From Cyanophora paradoxa (taxonomy: Eukaryota; Glaucocystophyceae; Cyanophorales; Cyanophoraceae), in the NCBI GenBank assembly GCA_004431415.1, contig QPMI01000703.1:1-33675 (forward strand): DNA of 33,675 nt. Reading direction: 5' to 3'. A model generated the notes under the pieces. That model made no database searches, was not told the origin of the DNA, and saw nothing but the letters and a program-made list of their open reading frames with translations. A program made the position numbers and the translations under genes. Below are positions 17,286-27,439 of this stretch, piece after piece (positions within the stretch are counted from its first letter, which is position 1; each line of letters opens with the position of its first letter).

Positions 17286-19601
17286 ATGGAACGCTCCCTC
17301 CTCCGCCTCGCCGCGCTCCTTGCAGTCGCGGCGGCGGCATTCGCGTCCCGGAGCGCTAGCGGTGCGATCGCGCAAAGCGAGCTCGCCGCCGCGAGTAACT
17401 GCCGAGTGCGCAGGAGCTGGAATTGGTCGCGCGCTACAGAGCTCGTGGTCGCCGCTCGACAACCCCGCAACGCTCCAGTGAACAATTGCCCTGTCACCTT
17501 GATAGCTCCGCAGCTCCCGACGCGCGCGGACCGCGAATCTCGAGTTTGAATTCTGAGCCGCAAATTCGCGCGCCTCTCGGCAAGCGCAGGAGCTACCTCG
17601 GCGGGCCGGTGGAGTTCGCCTTCGACAAGCTGCCTCTCCTCGGCCGCAGCGCCGCGACGCCCTGGCCGTGCGCCGCAGCCGCGGCCGTCGCGCCGGCGGC
17701 TCACGGCGCGCGGTGTCTCGGGGCGCGGGCGCGCGCGTAGGGGCCCGTACTGGCCGACGTACCTGGACGCGATCAACTACCGCGTGGACGGCCCGAACAC
17801 CCCCAACGCCGTCGAGAAGGCGCGCCCGCCCCGCCGCCGCAAGCCGGGCGGGAGGGCGAGGGGGCGGGGCAGTACGCGCGGGCGTTCGGGCTGGACGCGG
17901 AGCGGCTGCAGCGGACGGTCTCGCGGACGTGGGGCCTGGACTCGCTGCGGGGCCGGCGCCCCGCCTGCCGCGCCTCCCCGGACTGCCCGGGCTCCTCCGT
18001 CTGCTCCGAGGGCGTCTGCGTCTACACCTGGGAGGCGCCCCGCCCGCCCCGCTCTCGTGCTCTTCGCTGAGGCGGGGGCAGGGCCTGTGCCACGCGTGGG
18101 CGCCGGCGGCGCTGCTGCTGCCGGAGCCGAGCGGGCCGGTGCTGGTGAACGGGGTGGAGTTCACGCCCCTCGACCTCAAGGCCCTCGCCACCGTCTTCTT
18201 CGCCGACACCCGCTTCGCCCGCGTCCCCTTCCTCTCCACGTCCGCCCCCGCCCCGCCCCGCCCCGGCGGCCGGACTGCAGCGCCGCGGCGCGGGCAGGCG
18301 CTGCAACACGGACTCCCGGAACATACGCCTGGACGCCGCCGGTGCCGCCCCGCCAGCCGCTGAGCCGCCCTCGCCCCGCGCCGGCTCGGGCCGAGGCTGC
18401 GGGGGCGCAGGGCGGCCGCTGGCGCCGCAGTGCGCGGACACGAACGCCGGCACGCTCGTCGTCGCCCTCGCCAACGCCCTCGGCCTGTGCGCCCCGCCCC
18501 TCGCCGCCGCCGCCCTCCCCCGCCCACGCGCCTCGCGCAGGTACCGCAAGGGCCTCATCCTCGACATCATCTTCGACGACGAGGCCCGCCGCCGCCCCCG
18601 CCAACGGCCCCGGCCCGCGGGGCCCGCGGGGCGAGGCGGGGCGGGGCGGGCGGGCAGGTGTGGAACCAGCCGGTGCTGGGGTACAACGTGACGCGGGCGG
18701 AGGCGATCTCGCGGGAGGCGGCGGCGGCGCTGCTCGCGGGGCCCGGGCGGCCGCCCCTCGACACCTTCGGGGCCGCCGCCTCCCTCCGATACATCGAACT
18801 CGTGCCCCGCCCCGCCCCCGCCCCGCCCCCGCCGCCGAGCGTCGCCGCAGGACGTCGACTACGTCTTCGAGGCGCCGGCCTCGCCCGCCGCCGCCGGGCC
18901 CCTCCTCCCCGCCCTCCGCGCCGGCGTCCGCTCCCCGCCCCTCCCCCTCTCTGCGAGCGGCCGGCGCGGGGCCCAGCGGGCCGGGGCGCGCAGGACTACG
19001 TGGAGACGCTGCGGCTCTTCATCGTGCTCGAGCTCGACGCCGCCGGCAAGGTCACCGGGGTGCGGCGCGCCGCCGCCTTGTCTCGCGCGGGGCGCGAGGG
19101 TGCTGCAGGGGAGTGGGTGGGGCCCTCGCAGTCCCGCCACCCCGACTTCATCTGGGCCGTCGACCGCCCGCCGGCCGTCCGCCCCCCGGCCCCCGCCCCG
19201 CCCCCGCCTCACCCCCGCCAGTCCCCGCGGTGCCGGCGGGGACGCTCCTCGCCGCCTACGAGCCCGGCAAGGGCATCGCCTGGCGCGAGGCCCGCCCGCC
19301 CCGCCCCGCCCGCCCCGCCCGGGCGCGGCGAGCCGTCTCTCACGCCGCCCCGCAGGTCGCCACCCTCCTCGCCCTCTCCGCCGGCGGGGCCCCGAGCCCC
19401 AGCCCCAGCCCCAGCCCCGCGCTCGCCGGCCCGCCTCCCGGGGCCCCCTCCGGGGCTCTCGCAGCCTCGCCCTCGCCCTCGCCCACCACCGGCCTCAGCG
19501 ACCCGGGGGACGAGAGCCGCACCCCCGTGCAGTCCTCCCTCAACTTCCCTGCCGCCAGCACCAGCCCCTCCGCCCCCTCGAGCCCGAATTCCTCCCCGTA
19601 G
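17286..19601 (+). CDS. Secreted transglutaminase, oomycete elicitor (GP42/M81) type
   Basis: The ATG at 17286 opens a signal peptide (LLRLAALLAVAAAAFA). Exons then join the family's landmarks in order: SYLGGPVEFAFDKLPLL; PWPGPYWPTYLDAINYR (GT-AG junction); YARAFGLDAERLQRTVSRTW after a GC-AG intron (17820-17872); a cysteine-rich stretch (CRASPDCPGSSVCSEGVC); GLCHAWAPAALL after a GC-AG intron (18035-18081); VNGVEFTPLDLKALAT; CADTNAGTLVVALANALG; LILDIIFDDE then VWNQPVLGYNV across a GC-AG intron (18584-18657); GEWVGPSQSRHPDFIWAV. A Ser/Pro/Ala-rich tail with CCCCAG repeats (about 19396-19420) ends at TAG 19599-19601. The family cross-links proteins through glutamine-lysine bonds; the Cys in GLCHAW is the likely catalytic residue by analogy. 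Secretion is predicted from the signal peptide. The first intron, after about codon 30, is not resolved to the base. Confidence 0.85.
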
Positions 19602-19824
19602 GTCCCCCAGGCGCCCCGTCCCCGATAGCGCACCGAACCGAACGAACCAAACCGGAAGCGCCGGCGAGCACGCGCGCGCCAGCGCTCGAACCGCGGAGGC
19701 TGCATAGCTGTAGCTCGCCCGCCTAGCTTCATGCAGACTGCACACTGTACTGCTCTCACTGTAGCCGCTGGACAGAAAGCGGAAGGGGTGAGGAGGGGGG
19801 GCGGGGGAGCGCTGCGGGGCGGCC
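19602..19824. other. Convergent intergenic region
   Basis: Holds the 3' ends of the transglutaminase (+) and the C2 protein (-) in 223 bases. No canonical polyadenylation signal or other feature was seen. Confidence 0.5.
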
Positions 19825-21872
19825 TCAGGCGAAGGCGATGGAGAGGGGCTCGGCGGAGGGGGCCCCCGGGGCCTCGTCCTCTGCGCCGGGCTCAGGGCCC
19901 CCGGCGGGGCGGGACGGGGCGGGGCGGGCGGACCCTCGACGATGACGTTGCGGGGCAGCAGGAGCACCACGCGCCGCGCCGCCTGCGCCCCCGTGCGCCC
20001 CGCCCCGTCACCCGAGCCGGCCCGGCGGCGGCGCCGGGGGCGGGGACCGGGGTGGCGGCGGCGGCGGCGTCGCGGGCGTGCTGGGCCTTCATGCGGGCGA
20101 CGGCGGCGATGAGCTTGGAGCGGCGGACGGCGACGAAGCCGGCGGCGTCCAGGGCCCCGCGGGGCCGCAGCGTCAGGAAGAGCGGCTCCGCCTCCTCCCG
20201 CCCCCGCCCCACGCTCTCCTTCACCGCCTCCCCCGCCCGCCCCGTCTCCCCAGCCCCACTCCCGCCCCCGCTCCCTTGGCCCCGGCAGGGCGAGCTGGGG
20301 CACGGGCGGGGGCGGGGCGGGGCGGGGGGCCTCGGGGGGAAGAGGACGCGGGCCGGGGTGGAGAGCTCGGAGCGGGGCTCGCTGGGCGGGGCGGGGCTCG
20401 AGGGCCGCAGGAACGGCGTCCCGGGCACGCTCGGCGGCTCGAAGGGCGAGGGCGAGGGGGCCCTCCGGGCGCCAATAGGCGGGCGGGGCGTCGAGGGGCT
20501 CGGGGCCGGGGCGGGGCTGGGGCGCGCGAGGGGGCGAGGCTCGGGGGCTCGAAGTCGGGCGGCTCCTCCACGGGGCGCCCGGCGCCTCCACCCTCGGCAC
20601 CAGCTCCAAGTTGATCCCGGCGCCTGCACCCGCCCGCCGCCACCCCCCCTCCCCGCCACGCGAGCCCGTGCCGCGCGCCCGGGCGCCCGGCGGGGCGGCG
20701 GAGAGGTCGCTGCCGAGGCGCGGGAGCAGCGTGCGCGGCAGCGGCGTGCGGAAGGGGCTCGCCTCGCCCGGGGCCCCGCCTCCTGCGCCGCCGCCGCCGC
20801 CCCCTCGTGCCAGCGCTTGCTCTCGGCCCGCGGGAGATCGCGGGGCGGGGCTCCGGGGGCCGCTCCGGGGCGTGGGGACGGCGAGCAGGCCGGTCGTGGC
20901 GGGGCGGCCCCGCCGGCTCGGCGCGGCGGGGCCTGCTCGGGGAGGGCGGGGCGGGGCGGGCGGCCTCGCGGAGGCCGCCGGCGATGGCCGCCGCGGGGCG
21001 GTCTTCGAGTGGGCAGCGCCTGCGCGGCCGGCGCTGGCGTGAGGGGGCGGGGCGGGCGGGGCGGGCGGGGGGCGCACGGAGGCGGGGCGGTCGAGGCGGA
21101 AGACGAGGCGGAGCTCGCCGGTGGGGCTCCGCGAGGCCGGCACGTGCAAGGGCACCCTGAGCGCGGCGCTCGTCAGTGGCGCTGCCGCGTGGGCCAGCTC
21201 GGAGGAGCGGGGCCCACCAGCGCTCGCCGGTGCGGGCGCCGGCCTCGAGCAGCTCGTCGTACTCGAGCACGAAGCGCCCCGCCACCACCGGCCACTCCCC
21301 GCTACCCTCCTCCGAGAGCCGCAGGTGGCCGACAACCGGGTTCCCGCTCGACGCCTTGAGCACGATCTCGAAGACCTCGTTCCAGGGCGCGACGTCGATG
21401 GCGCCGCCCTCCGCCACGCTGCAGCGCACCCGCTGCGTCCGGTGCGCCGCGTAGCCGTACCCGAGGAGCACGGAGGCGGTCCAGGGCGCCCCGCGCCTCT
21501 CGGCGACGGGGGCCGGGGCGACGACGGCGCGGGCCTCGACCACCTGCACCGTCAGCCGCGTCGCCTCCTCCTCGCCCTCCTGCGGCGTCCGCGGCGTCCG
21601 CTTCGACGCGCCCCGCCCCGCGGCTGCGCCCCCGTCCGTCGCCCCAGCCGGCTTCTGGCTCGTCGACTGCGCCCCAGTCTGCGACGCTGCTGGACGCTCC
21701 TCTGCGTTCTCTGCGAGCTCCGGATCAGGCCACAGGCAATGAAGGGAGACAGATCGCAACAAACGATCGGCAGGTCGGGCTGCTTCAGTCACGCACGGTT
21801 CGCGGGAGGGACCGCGGGTCTCGCCGGCGGGGGCTGGACATGGGGGGAAGGACGCGCGGCTGCTGAGCCCAT
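19825..21872 (-). CDS. C2-domain-like protein
   Basis: The best-conserved part, in the large 5' exon (about 21230-21790), reads as a C2-type beta-sandwich: LTVQVVEARAVV, WTASVLLGYGYAAHRTQRV, APWNEVFEIVL, VGHLRLSEEG, GRFVLEYDELLEA and WWAPL. Later exons add GELRLVFRLDRPA, SPFRTPLPRTLLPRLGSDL, INLELVPRVEAPG, LFLTLRPRGALDAAGFVAV and RRVVLLLPRNVIVEG. The C-terminus PSAEPLSIAFA ends in TGA at 19825-19827. C2 domains bind membranes, often with calcium, but the classic five aspartates are not evident, so lipid or protein binding without calcium is as likely. The start is uncertain: the frame opens near 21792 without an ATG, and the nearest ATG (21872) needs a one-base shift or a small intron. Family beyond C2 not recognised. 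Confidence 0.6.
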
Positions 21873-23093
21873 CCTGTCGAGCTAGCTCTAACCAAAGACA
21901 AACGCTCGGTGCTGCCTGCCCGAACGTCGATGGCCACTAGCCTGGCACTAGGCTAGGGTTGGTACGTGTTCGCGAGCGACCGTGCTACGGTACGGAGCGA
22001 CGCGAGGCGAGCAGCCGATGAACCTGTAGATCTCGGGCTCGCGGCAGCAGCGCCGGAAGCTTGTCGTCCTGCTGCTTGCTGCCGCTTGCTCCGAAAATAG
22101 AATTATATATCTCACTCCATATATCCTATATAATTTCAATTTCATTCTTTGATTTAATCAAGAAAATCGCAGAAATTTTGTGTGATATATATATGTATAC
22201 GTACCGGCCCGGGTCCGGCCGGCACTGTTGCACGTTGGCGGCACATGCATACGTGTATATATATACCACGTTTAAATATTATTTCGCACAATTAACTTGC
22301 ACAAATGAATTTGCGACGAACCTTCCTCTGGCAAGGCCGGCGCCTACTACTAGGCTAGGCGCGCGATTCCTTCGAGAGGGCGGCCCGCGGGGGAGCGGCG
22401 AGGCAATCAGCAGGACCCTGTAGCTGCGGCGCCCGGCCGGTATCTGGCTATAGGCCTAGGCCTAGGCCCGGCGCCGGCGGCCTTCACTTGCCGCAGTGCC
22501 ATGATGCATATGGAAGCATGCCATCATGTGCGCATCGGATCCGCGGCGGAAGACCCGAGGCACACATGGCCATGGATGCATTCACATGCGGATCGGACTC
22601 GCACAAGCCACGGAGGAGGGCGCACTAACCCCCTGAGGATTTTGCAGTTGCGAGGCATGGGCAGTTGACAAAAATTACGTTATCGATTCAGCTGTGGCAG
22701 CAATCTGCGTTCGGCGAAATGAAAGCAACGAAATTACCGATATCGATCACGATCTGCCCTGCATCCTACGCGACCTAGAGCTAGATGTTCCAAGGCTACA
22801 CAGGCTTTGAGCTCGAGAGGCGGCGCCGCAGCCACGGCCAGCCACGAAAAAAAGCAATACGACCCCATGAAACGCGGCTGAACACACACAGAAAAAGCAA
22901 GAGAAAAGGGGCCAGCGACCCGGTCTGCGTCAGGGTCGGCGAGGACCGAGGGAAAAAGAGCGGTAAGAAGGGGACTTCTGAGGATCCGACTTTGTGATGG
23001 AAAAAGCGTTTAAAAAGGAGGGGGAAGTACGCCCCGTCCGGGACCGCCGGGAAGGGTGGACGAGGGGGGCGGGGCGAGGGGGCGGGGCGGGCT
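21873..23093. other. Intergenic region, 1.2 kb, partly AT-rich
   Basis: AT-rich segments lie at about 22093-22320 (runs of TATATA, TATATATATGTATAC). Palindromic words such as TAGGCCTAGGCCTA follow near 22450. Open frames here have composition unlike coding sequence and no motif. It probably contains the promoter of the C2 gene and the 3' flank of the small gene to the right. Confidence 0.5.
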
Positions 23094-23382
23094 CTAGTGG
23101 TAGCGGGCGCGGAGGATCTGGCGGGAGCGCTCGACCTTCTCCTCCGCCGGCAGCTGGGCGGGGCAGCGGGGCGTCAGGCGCGGGGCGGGCGGGGCGGGGC
23201 GGGGCGGGAGGGGGCGGGAGCGCACGGCGCCGACGTCGAGGTCGCCGGCGTCGATGCTGCGGTTCGCGATCGCCCGCGCGTCGCTGAAGTACTGCTTGCC
23301 CCGCGGCGACGCCCCCTGCCCGCCCCGTCCCCGCGTTCCCACGGTCAGGGGCGCGGGGGGCACGCATAGCAAGCTTAGACAC
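23094..23382 (-). CDS. Small two-exon ORF, unrecognised
   Basis: Exon 2 encodes LPAEEKVERSRQILRARYH and TAG at 23094-23096. A GT-AG intron of 72 bp (GTGCGC...CCCAG) separates it from KQYFSDARAIANRSI and DAGDLDVGA. The 72 bp are a multiple of three without a stop, so it could also be retained. The start is unclear: ATG at 23382 (MSKLAMRAPRAP) needs one base change in a G run to join, and the in-frame opening near 23372 lacks ATG. It could instead be the last exons of a longer gene. Not recognised. Confidence 0.35.
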
Positions 23383-23414
23383 TGCTTGGATTGGATCGGA
23401 TTGGAAGGGAGGGT

Positions 23415-24652
23415 CTAGGGGAGGGCCGGGACGGGGCGCACGGCGGCGGGGAGGACGGGGAGGGCGACGCGCCCCAGGTCCCGGTCGGGGGGGAAGGACG
23501 AGTGGAAGGGGCCGGCAATCTGCCCCCGCGTCAGGCCAGACTCGAGCTCACGCGCGCGCGGCGGGGCGCGGCGGCGCGGGGCGGGGCGGGGCGGGCCTCG
23601 GCGGCCTTGTGGCGGGCGCGGAAGGGGGCGAGGGCGGTGGCGCGGGGGTCGGGGTGGTCGCCGTAGGGCTCGTCGAGGCTGAGGAAGGCGCCGGCGGTCG
23701 GCGCCGTCTCCATCCGCCGCACCACAAACTCCGTCGCCTGCGCCCCCGGGGCCCCGGGCCCCCGCCTCAGCCCCCCGCCCCGCCGCGCGGCGCGGGGCCC
23801 CCGCGGGTGGTGCCGGGGCGGGCCTTGCCGGTGACGCCGGGGAGCGGGCGCTGCTGGCCCCGGAGCCGGCGGAGCGGGAGCCGAGCGAGGGCGGGCCCGA
23901 CGAGGAGCCCGACGCGTTGCCCGGAACGACGGCCGCGCCTCCCCGCCCCAGCGGTCCGACGCGTTCAGCACCGTCCCCGCGATCGCCTCGTTCACCCGCT
24001 CCGTCTCCGTCCGGAAGCCGTGCCTGCACACGCCCGCCCCGCCTCGGCGCGGGGCGGCGCGGCGGGCAGCGCGGGGCCGGGGCGCGGGGCGGGGGCACCG
24101 CCAGACGGGCCCCTCCCTGCTCTTGACGCGCTCGCGGAAGGGGTACTGGGGGTCGTTGTAGGGCGGCTGCCTGAGGTACGGGGGCCCCGCGCGCTCCGCC
24201 TCCGCCACGCGGCGCTTCTCGGGCACGTAGTTGCGCACCCCGAAGTACCGCCCGCCCTTCTCCACGCCCCGCGGGTTGTAGTCGGACACCCCCACCGGCC
24301 TCTCCACCGCCTCTGCCGCCCCTCCCTCGGAGGCCGCCGGGGCGGGGGGGCCGGGCGGGACGGACCGACTTCGCCGGGCTTGTCGAGCCAGTCCTCGACG
24401 CGGCTGCGGAACCGGTCGGCGAGCTCGTCCCGCAGGAACGCCTTGTACTCCTGCCGCCGCCTGCCGGCCGGCCCGCGGCGCGCCCGCCCCGCGTCAGCCG
24501 CTCGAGGGGGCGCCCGGCGGCGGGGGCGCTCACCGCTCGCGGGCCTCGGCGGCCGCCCTCTCCTCCGCCTCCCGCTGCCTTCTCTCGTGCATCCACCTGC
24601 GGCGCGTGAGCGGCGCGGGGATCGACCACCGCGGCACGCACTTGTTGTACAT
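23415..24652 (-). CDS. Unrecognised basic multi-exon protein
   Basis: The ATG at 24652 opens MYNKCVPRWSIPAPLTRRRW and a charged helix. A GT-AG intron joins to RRQEYKAFLRDELADRFRSR, VEDWLDKPGEV. Later exons carry RPVGVSDYNPRGVEKGGRYF, GVRNYVPEKRRV, GPPYLRQPPYNDPQYPFRER, HGFRTETERVNEAIAGTVL, EFVVRRMETAPTAGAFLSL, DEPYGDHPDPRATALAPF and LTRGQIAGPFHSSFPPDRDL, ending in TAG at 23415-23417. The exon text is proline- and aromatic-rich with ordered conserved-looking segments, so it is likely a real conserved protein. No enzyme motif, signal peptide or membrane segment is seen. It is divergent to the CCB-like gene. Confidence 0.6.
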
Positions 24653-24988
24653 CGCGCGTTACCGATTCTCTCGCACGTGCCCGAGTTTCAACGACCTCTA
24701 CGCTCAACTAGCGCCAGCGAATAGGGCAAGCCGCCCCGTCCCGGGGCTCTCGCCACGCCGTTCCGGCAGGCAGCTGGAGCTCTCGAGAGGAGGGAGCTGC
24801 CCGGAGGGTGTTGCTAACCGCTGGCACGGTGCGATTTACGAGAACCCTCCCTCTTCCCTTGACTGCTGCCCAGGCCAACAGACCAGACCTTCTAGCTTTG
24901 ACTGGCCTTGGGTGCACACGCGCGTCGCTGGGGAATCCGAAGGCTCCGACCAAGCTCGAGTGTGACAGTATCCCCCCTTCAGAAAAAA
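24653..24988. promoter_or_regulatory. Divergent promoter region
   Basis: 336 bases between the head-to-head starts at 24652 (-) and 24989 (+). No TATA box was found. GC content is lower than in the flanking genes. Confidence 0.45.
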
Positions 24989-26816
24989 ATGCAGGCGTTC
25001 GTCATCCCAGCCCCGTGCGCACAGCACGTCGCCGGCCCCGCGAGCCCGGCGCCGTTCCGCATCGCCCAGCGGCCCGCAGCCTCCCGGCTGCAACCGGCGA
25101 GGAAAGCCATCTTCGGGTCCGATGTCGCGGCCGCTCGTGAGCTCCTGGCCTCCGTTCGGCCAGCGGAGTTCCAGGCAGTCCGCAGGCTGGCCGTCGAATG
25201 CAGGCACATCCTCAGCCAGCCCCTCAGACCGCGCGCCGGTGCATTATCTTTCGCTTGCACGTGCCGCAGGCCGCGAGCGCACGCGCGCGGCCGCCGTCGC
25301 TGCTTAAGCCGTGCGCGGAATCTGATGCAAACGGCCGCCACCCTCTGTGCAGCCGGAGAGGCCGCGGGCAGCGAGGCGCCGGCTGGCGAGCTGCGGCTGA
25401 ACTCCCTGAGCCCCGCCATCCCCGTCTCACTGGTCATGGCCGCGCGTGCGTCGCTCGGCGCTCTCGCGGGCGCTGCGGGAGGGGCGGCCTGAGCGCGGGG
25501 CGGGGCAGTGGACTCGATCCTGGACGTGGGCGGCTCGCCGGGCTTCAAGGGGGCGTACGACGTGCAGCTCCTGCTCCTCTTCCTCATGTCCACCGGCCTC
25601 TTCTTCTTCATCCGCGCCTCCGTCAAGGCCCGCCCCGCCCCGCCCCACCCCGCCTCGTTGCCGACGCAGCGCGGGGCCTGACGGGGCGGGGGCGCTTGCA
25701 GGACCGGACGGAGCAGGAGGTGCTGGTGACGGGGGAGAAGCCGGCGGAGGTGGGGCGGGCGGTGTCGGAGTACATGCTGCGCAAGGGCTACCGCGTCACC
25801 GACAAGGGCGAGGACGGCGTCGTCACCTTCCAGGGGCTGGTGCGGCGCCCGCCATCCCCTCCCCGCCCCCCGCCTCGGGGCTCAGGGGCGGCGCAGGTGG
25901 CGCCGTCGGCGGGCCTGGCGGTGCTCCTCTCCATCATGGCCTTCGGCGGCCTCGAGTCCCTCGGTACCCCCCGCCCCCGAGCACCCCTCCCGCCCCTGAG
26001 GCCCGCGCGCCAGCGACGGTCATCGCCACGCTCAAGCCGGAGCTCGGCCCCCTCCCCTTCGCCATCGGCATCCTCGCCCCCGTCGCCGGCAAGTTCTACT
26101 ACGAGCGGTCCGCCCCCGCCCCACGCCGCCCCACACCGCCCCCGGCCGGCCGGGCGGGACGCGACGGGCGGGGCGGGGTGCAGGGCGGAGCGGCCGGAGG
26201 ACTTCCGGCTGCAGGTGGTGCCGCCGCCGGCGCACGGGCCCGGGGCCGCCGGCTCCAGCGCCCCCCGCACCCGCGTCCTCGTCAAGGGCCACAGCCAGGC
26301 CCGCCCCGCCCCGCCCCGCCCCGCCCCGCCCCGCCCCGCGGGCCGGCGCTCAGCGGGGCGCAGGAAATTGTGGAGTTCCGCGAGGCGCTAGGCTTCCCCG
26401 AGCCCGTCCGTCCCGCCTCGCCGGCCGGCCGGGGAGCGCCGGGGCGAGCGGGGCGGGGCGGCAGGAGCCGGAGCAGGCGGGGGAGCTCTACTGCGCGAAG
26501 TGCGTGGGGACGGGCCTCATGATGTGCCCCCGCTGCCAGGGCACAGGCTACGTCTACATGGGCATGGCCCGCCGCTGCCCCGTCTGCTGGGTCCGCCGCC
26601 CCCTCCCTGCGCAGCGCGCCCCGCGGCGCGCCTGGGCGCGAGGGGCGGCGAGCGCAGGGCTCCCGCTTCCAGTACTGCGACACCTGCGAGGAAGCCGACG
26701 TCGCCCGCGCCGAGGATCTCCTCGGCAAGAAGGAGGCCCGCCCGCCCCGCCCGCCTCCGCAGCCGCCCTTGACGCCCGCGCAGCGCGCCGCCGGTATCAC
26801 ACCCAAGCGGCGATAG
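24989..26816 (+). CDS. CCB2/CCB4-like cytochrome b6f assembly protein with zinc-ribbon tail
   Basis: The ATG at 24989 follows an A-run and opens a long basic N-terminus suited to organelle targeting. The core matches DUF2930 (CCB2/CCB4, needed for haem c(i) attachment to cytochrome b6): AYDVQLLLLFLMSTGLFFFI with RASVK, then DRTEQEVLVTGEKPAEVG after a GC-AG intron (25628-25701); YMLRKGYRVTDKGEDGVVTF; APSAGLAVLLSIMAFGGLES; LPFAIGILAPVAGKFYYER; VLVKGHSQ joined to EIVEFREALGF by a GC-AG intron (26299-26363). Three hydrophobic segments fit a thylakoid membrane protein. After FPEP a tail carries CAKCVGTG, CPRCQGTGY, CPVCW and CDTCEE, four Cys pairs like a DnaJ-type zinc ribbon, ending PKRR with TAG at 26814-26816. 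The tail is not usual for the family. A 27-bp GC-AG intron at 26736-26762 may instead be coding. Confidence 0.7.
26300..26338. repeat. CCCCG pentamer run inside an intron
   Basis: Consecutive CCCCG units fill most of the GC-AG intron at 26299-26363 of the CCB-like gene. Confidence 0.75.
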
Positions 26817-26925
26817 GCCGCGAATTTTGCGCATCACCGCCGCGTGCAAATTTCGACATGCGCATTGGATAACAAGGGCATACGAGGCGGACTACGCAGG
26901 AGCTAGAAGCGGCGGGGGAAAATTC
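26817..26925. other. Convergent intergenic region
   Basis: Short gap between the CCB-like gene (+) and the small charged gene (-). No feature seen. Confidence 0.45.
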
Positions 26926-27285
26926 TCAGAACGTGCTGGTATGGGAACCCTTCATGCGCCGCGGCTCCTCCGCGCCGCCAGGAACTGCGGGAGAAATTAA
27001 AGAACGTACACGTGTCGACGCACGCGTACGGGAGAGAGCACTTTTCTGTTCATAGGCGGGGAGGTCGCGGGGTATCTGGCTCGCGATAACGCCGGCGCCT
27101 TCGCGCCGCGGCTCCTCGAGCCCCGGCGCCGGCCGCCGCTCGAGGGATCCCGAGTCCGCTTCGGCGCCCGCCTCGATGGCGGCGGCGGGGCTCGGTGGAC
27201 GCTGCTGAAGCACTTCCTGCGCCTCCGCACCCGCGCCGCGCCTGCGCTCCTCCTCGGCCTTCACGCGCTCGATGTCGGTGTTCAT
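26926..27285 (-). CDS. Small charged protein, unrecognised
   Basis: The ATG at 27285 follows AAAA and opens MNTDIERVKAEEERRRGAGA, a charged helix, then an Ala/Glu/Pro-rich middle; the frame stays open for 119 codons to TGA. A segment ending TTCTTTAATTTCTCCCGCAG has a strong splice-acceptor look, so a short in-frame intron near 27000-27055 may be removed. The divergent FAD gene starts 154 bases away. No family recognised. Confidence 0.45.
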   Translation of the reverse strand: MNTDIERVKAEEERRRGAGAEAQEVLQQRPPSPAAAIEAGAEADSGSLERRPAPGLEEPRREGAGVIASQIPRDLPAYEQKSALSRTRASTRVRSLISPAVPGGAEEPRRMKGSHTSTF

Positions 27286-27439
27286 TTTTTACTGTACTCG
27301 TCCGCGGTTCGACCCCCCAGCAATCTGGGTTGTCATCGTACCGCGTCCGGGATGCGACGATGACTCGTCGATGATGCGAGGGAAGGCTGCCGCGCGCCGC
27401 TAGCGCCGACGGCTGCGGTCCGGTCACCCGCTGCGGGCG
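27286..27439. promoter_or_regulatory. Divergent promoter region
   Basis: 154 bases between the starts at 27285 (-) and 27440 (+). No TATA box seen. Confidence 0.4.

Larger units (their letters stand above)
13901..18192. repeat. Direct tandem duplication, copy 2 (4292 bp)
   Basis: Offset from copy 1 is 4287 at the left end and 4292 at the right, the net of about 15 run-length changes. It includes a 20-G run (14323-14342) inside the last J-protein intron. Beyond 18192 the transglutaminase gene continues normally, so the right boundary is the ancestral arrangement. Confidence 0.95.

Noticed and set aside
21792-21794. GTG as start of the C2 gene
   Set aside because: Nuclear eukaryotic genes rarely start at GTG; an ATG at 21872 with a frame correction or small intron is more likely.
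22061-22423. 120-codon open frame in the AT-rich intergenic region
   Set aside because: Composition (Ile/Tyr/Ser-rich from TATA runs, then Arg/Gly) is not protein-like; no motif or splice structure.
27300-27330. GCGGTTCGACCCCCC as a T-arm of a tRNA
   Set aside because: The five-base arms do not pair and no other tRNA arms are present.
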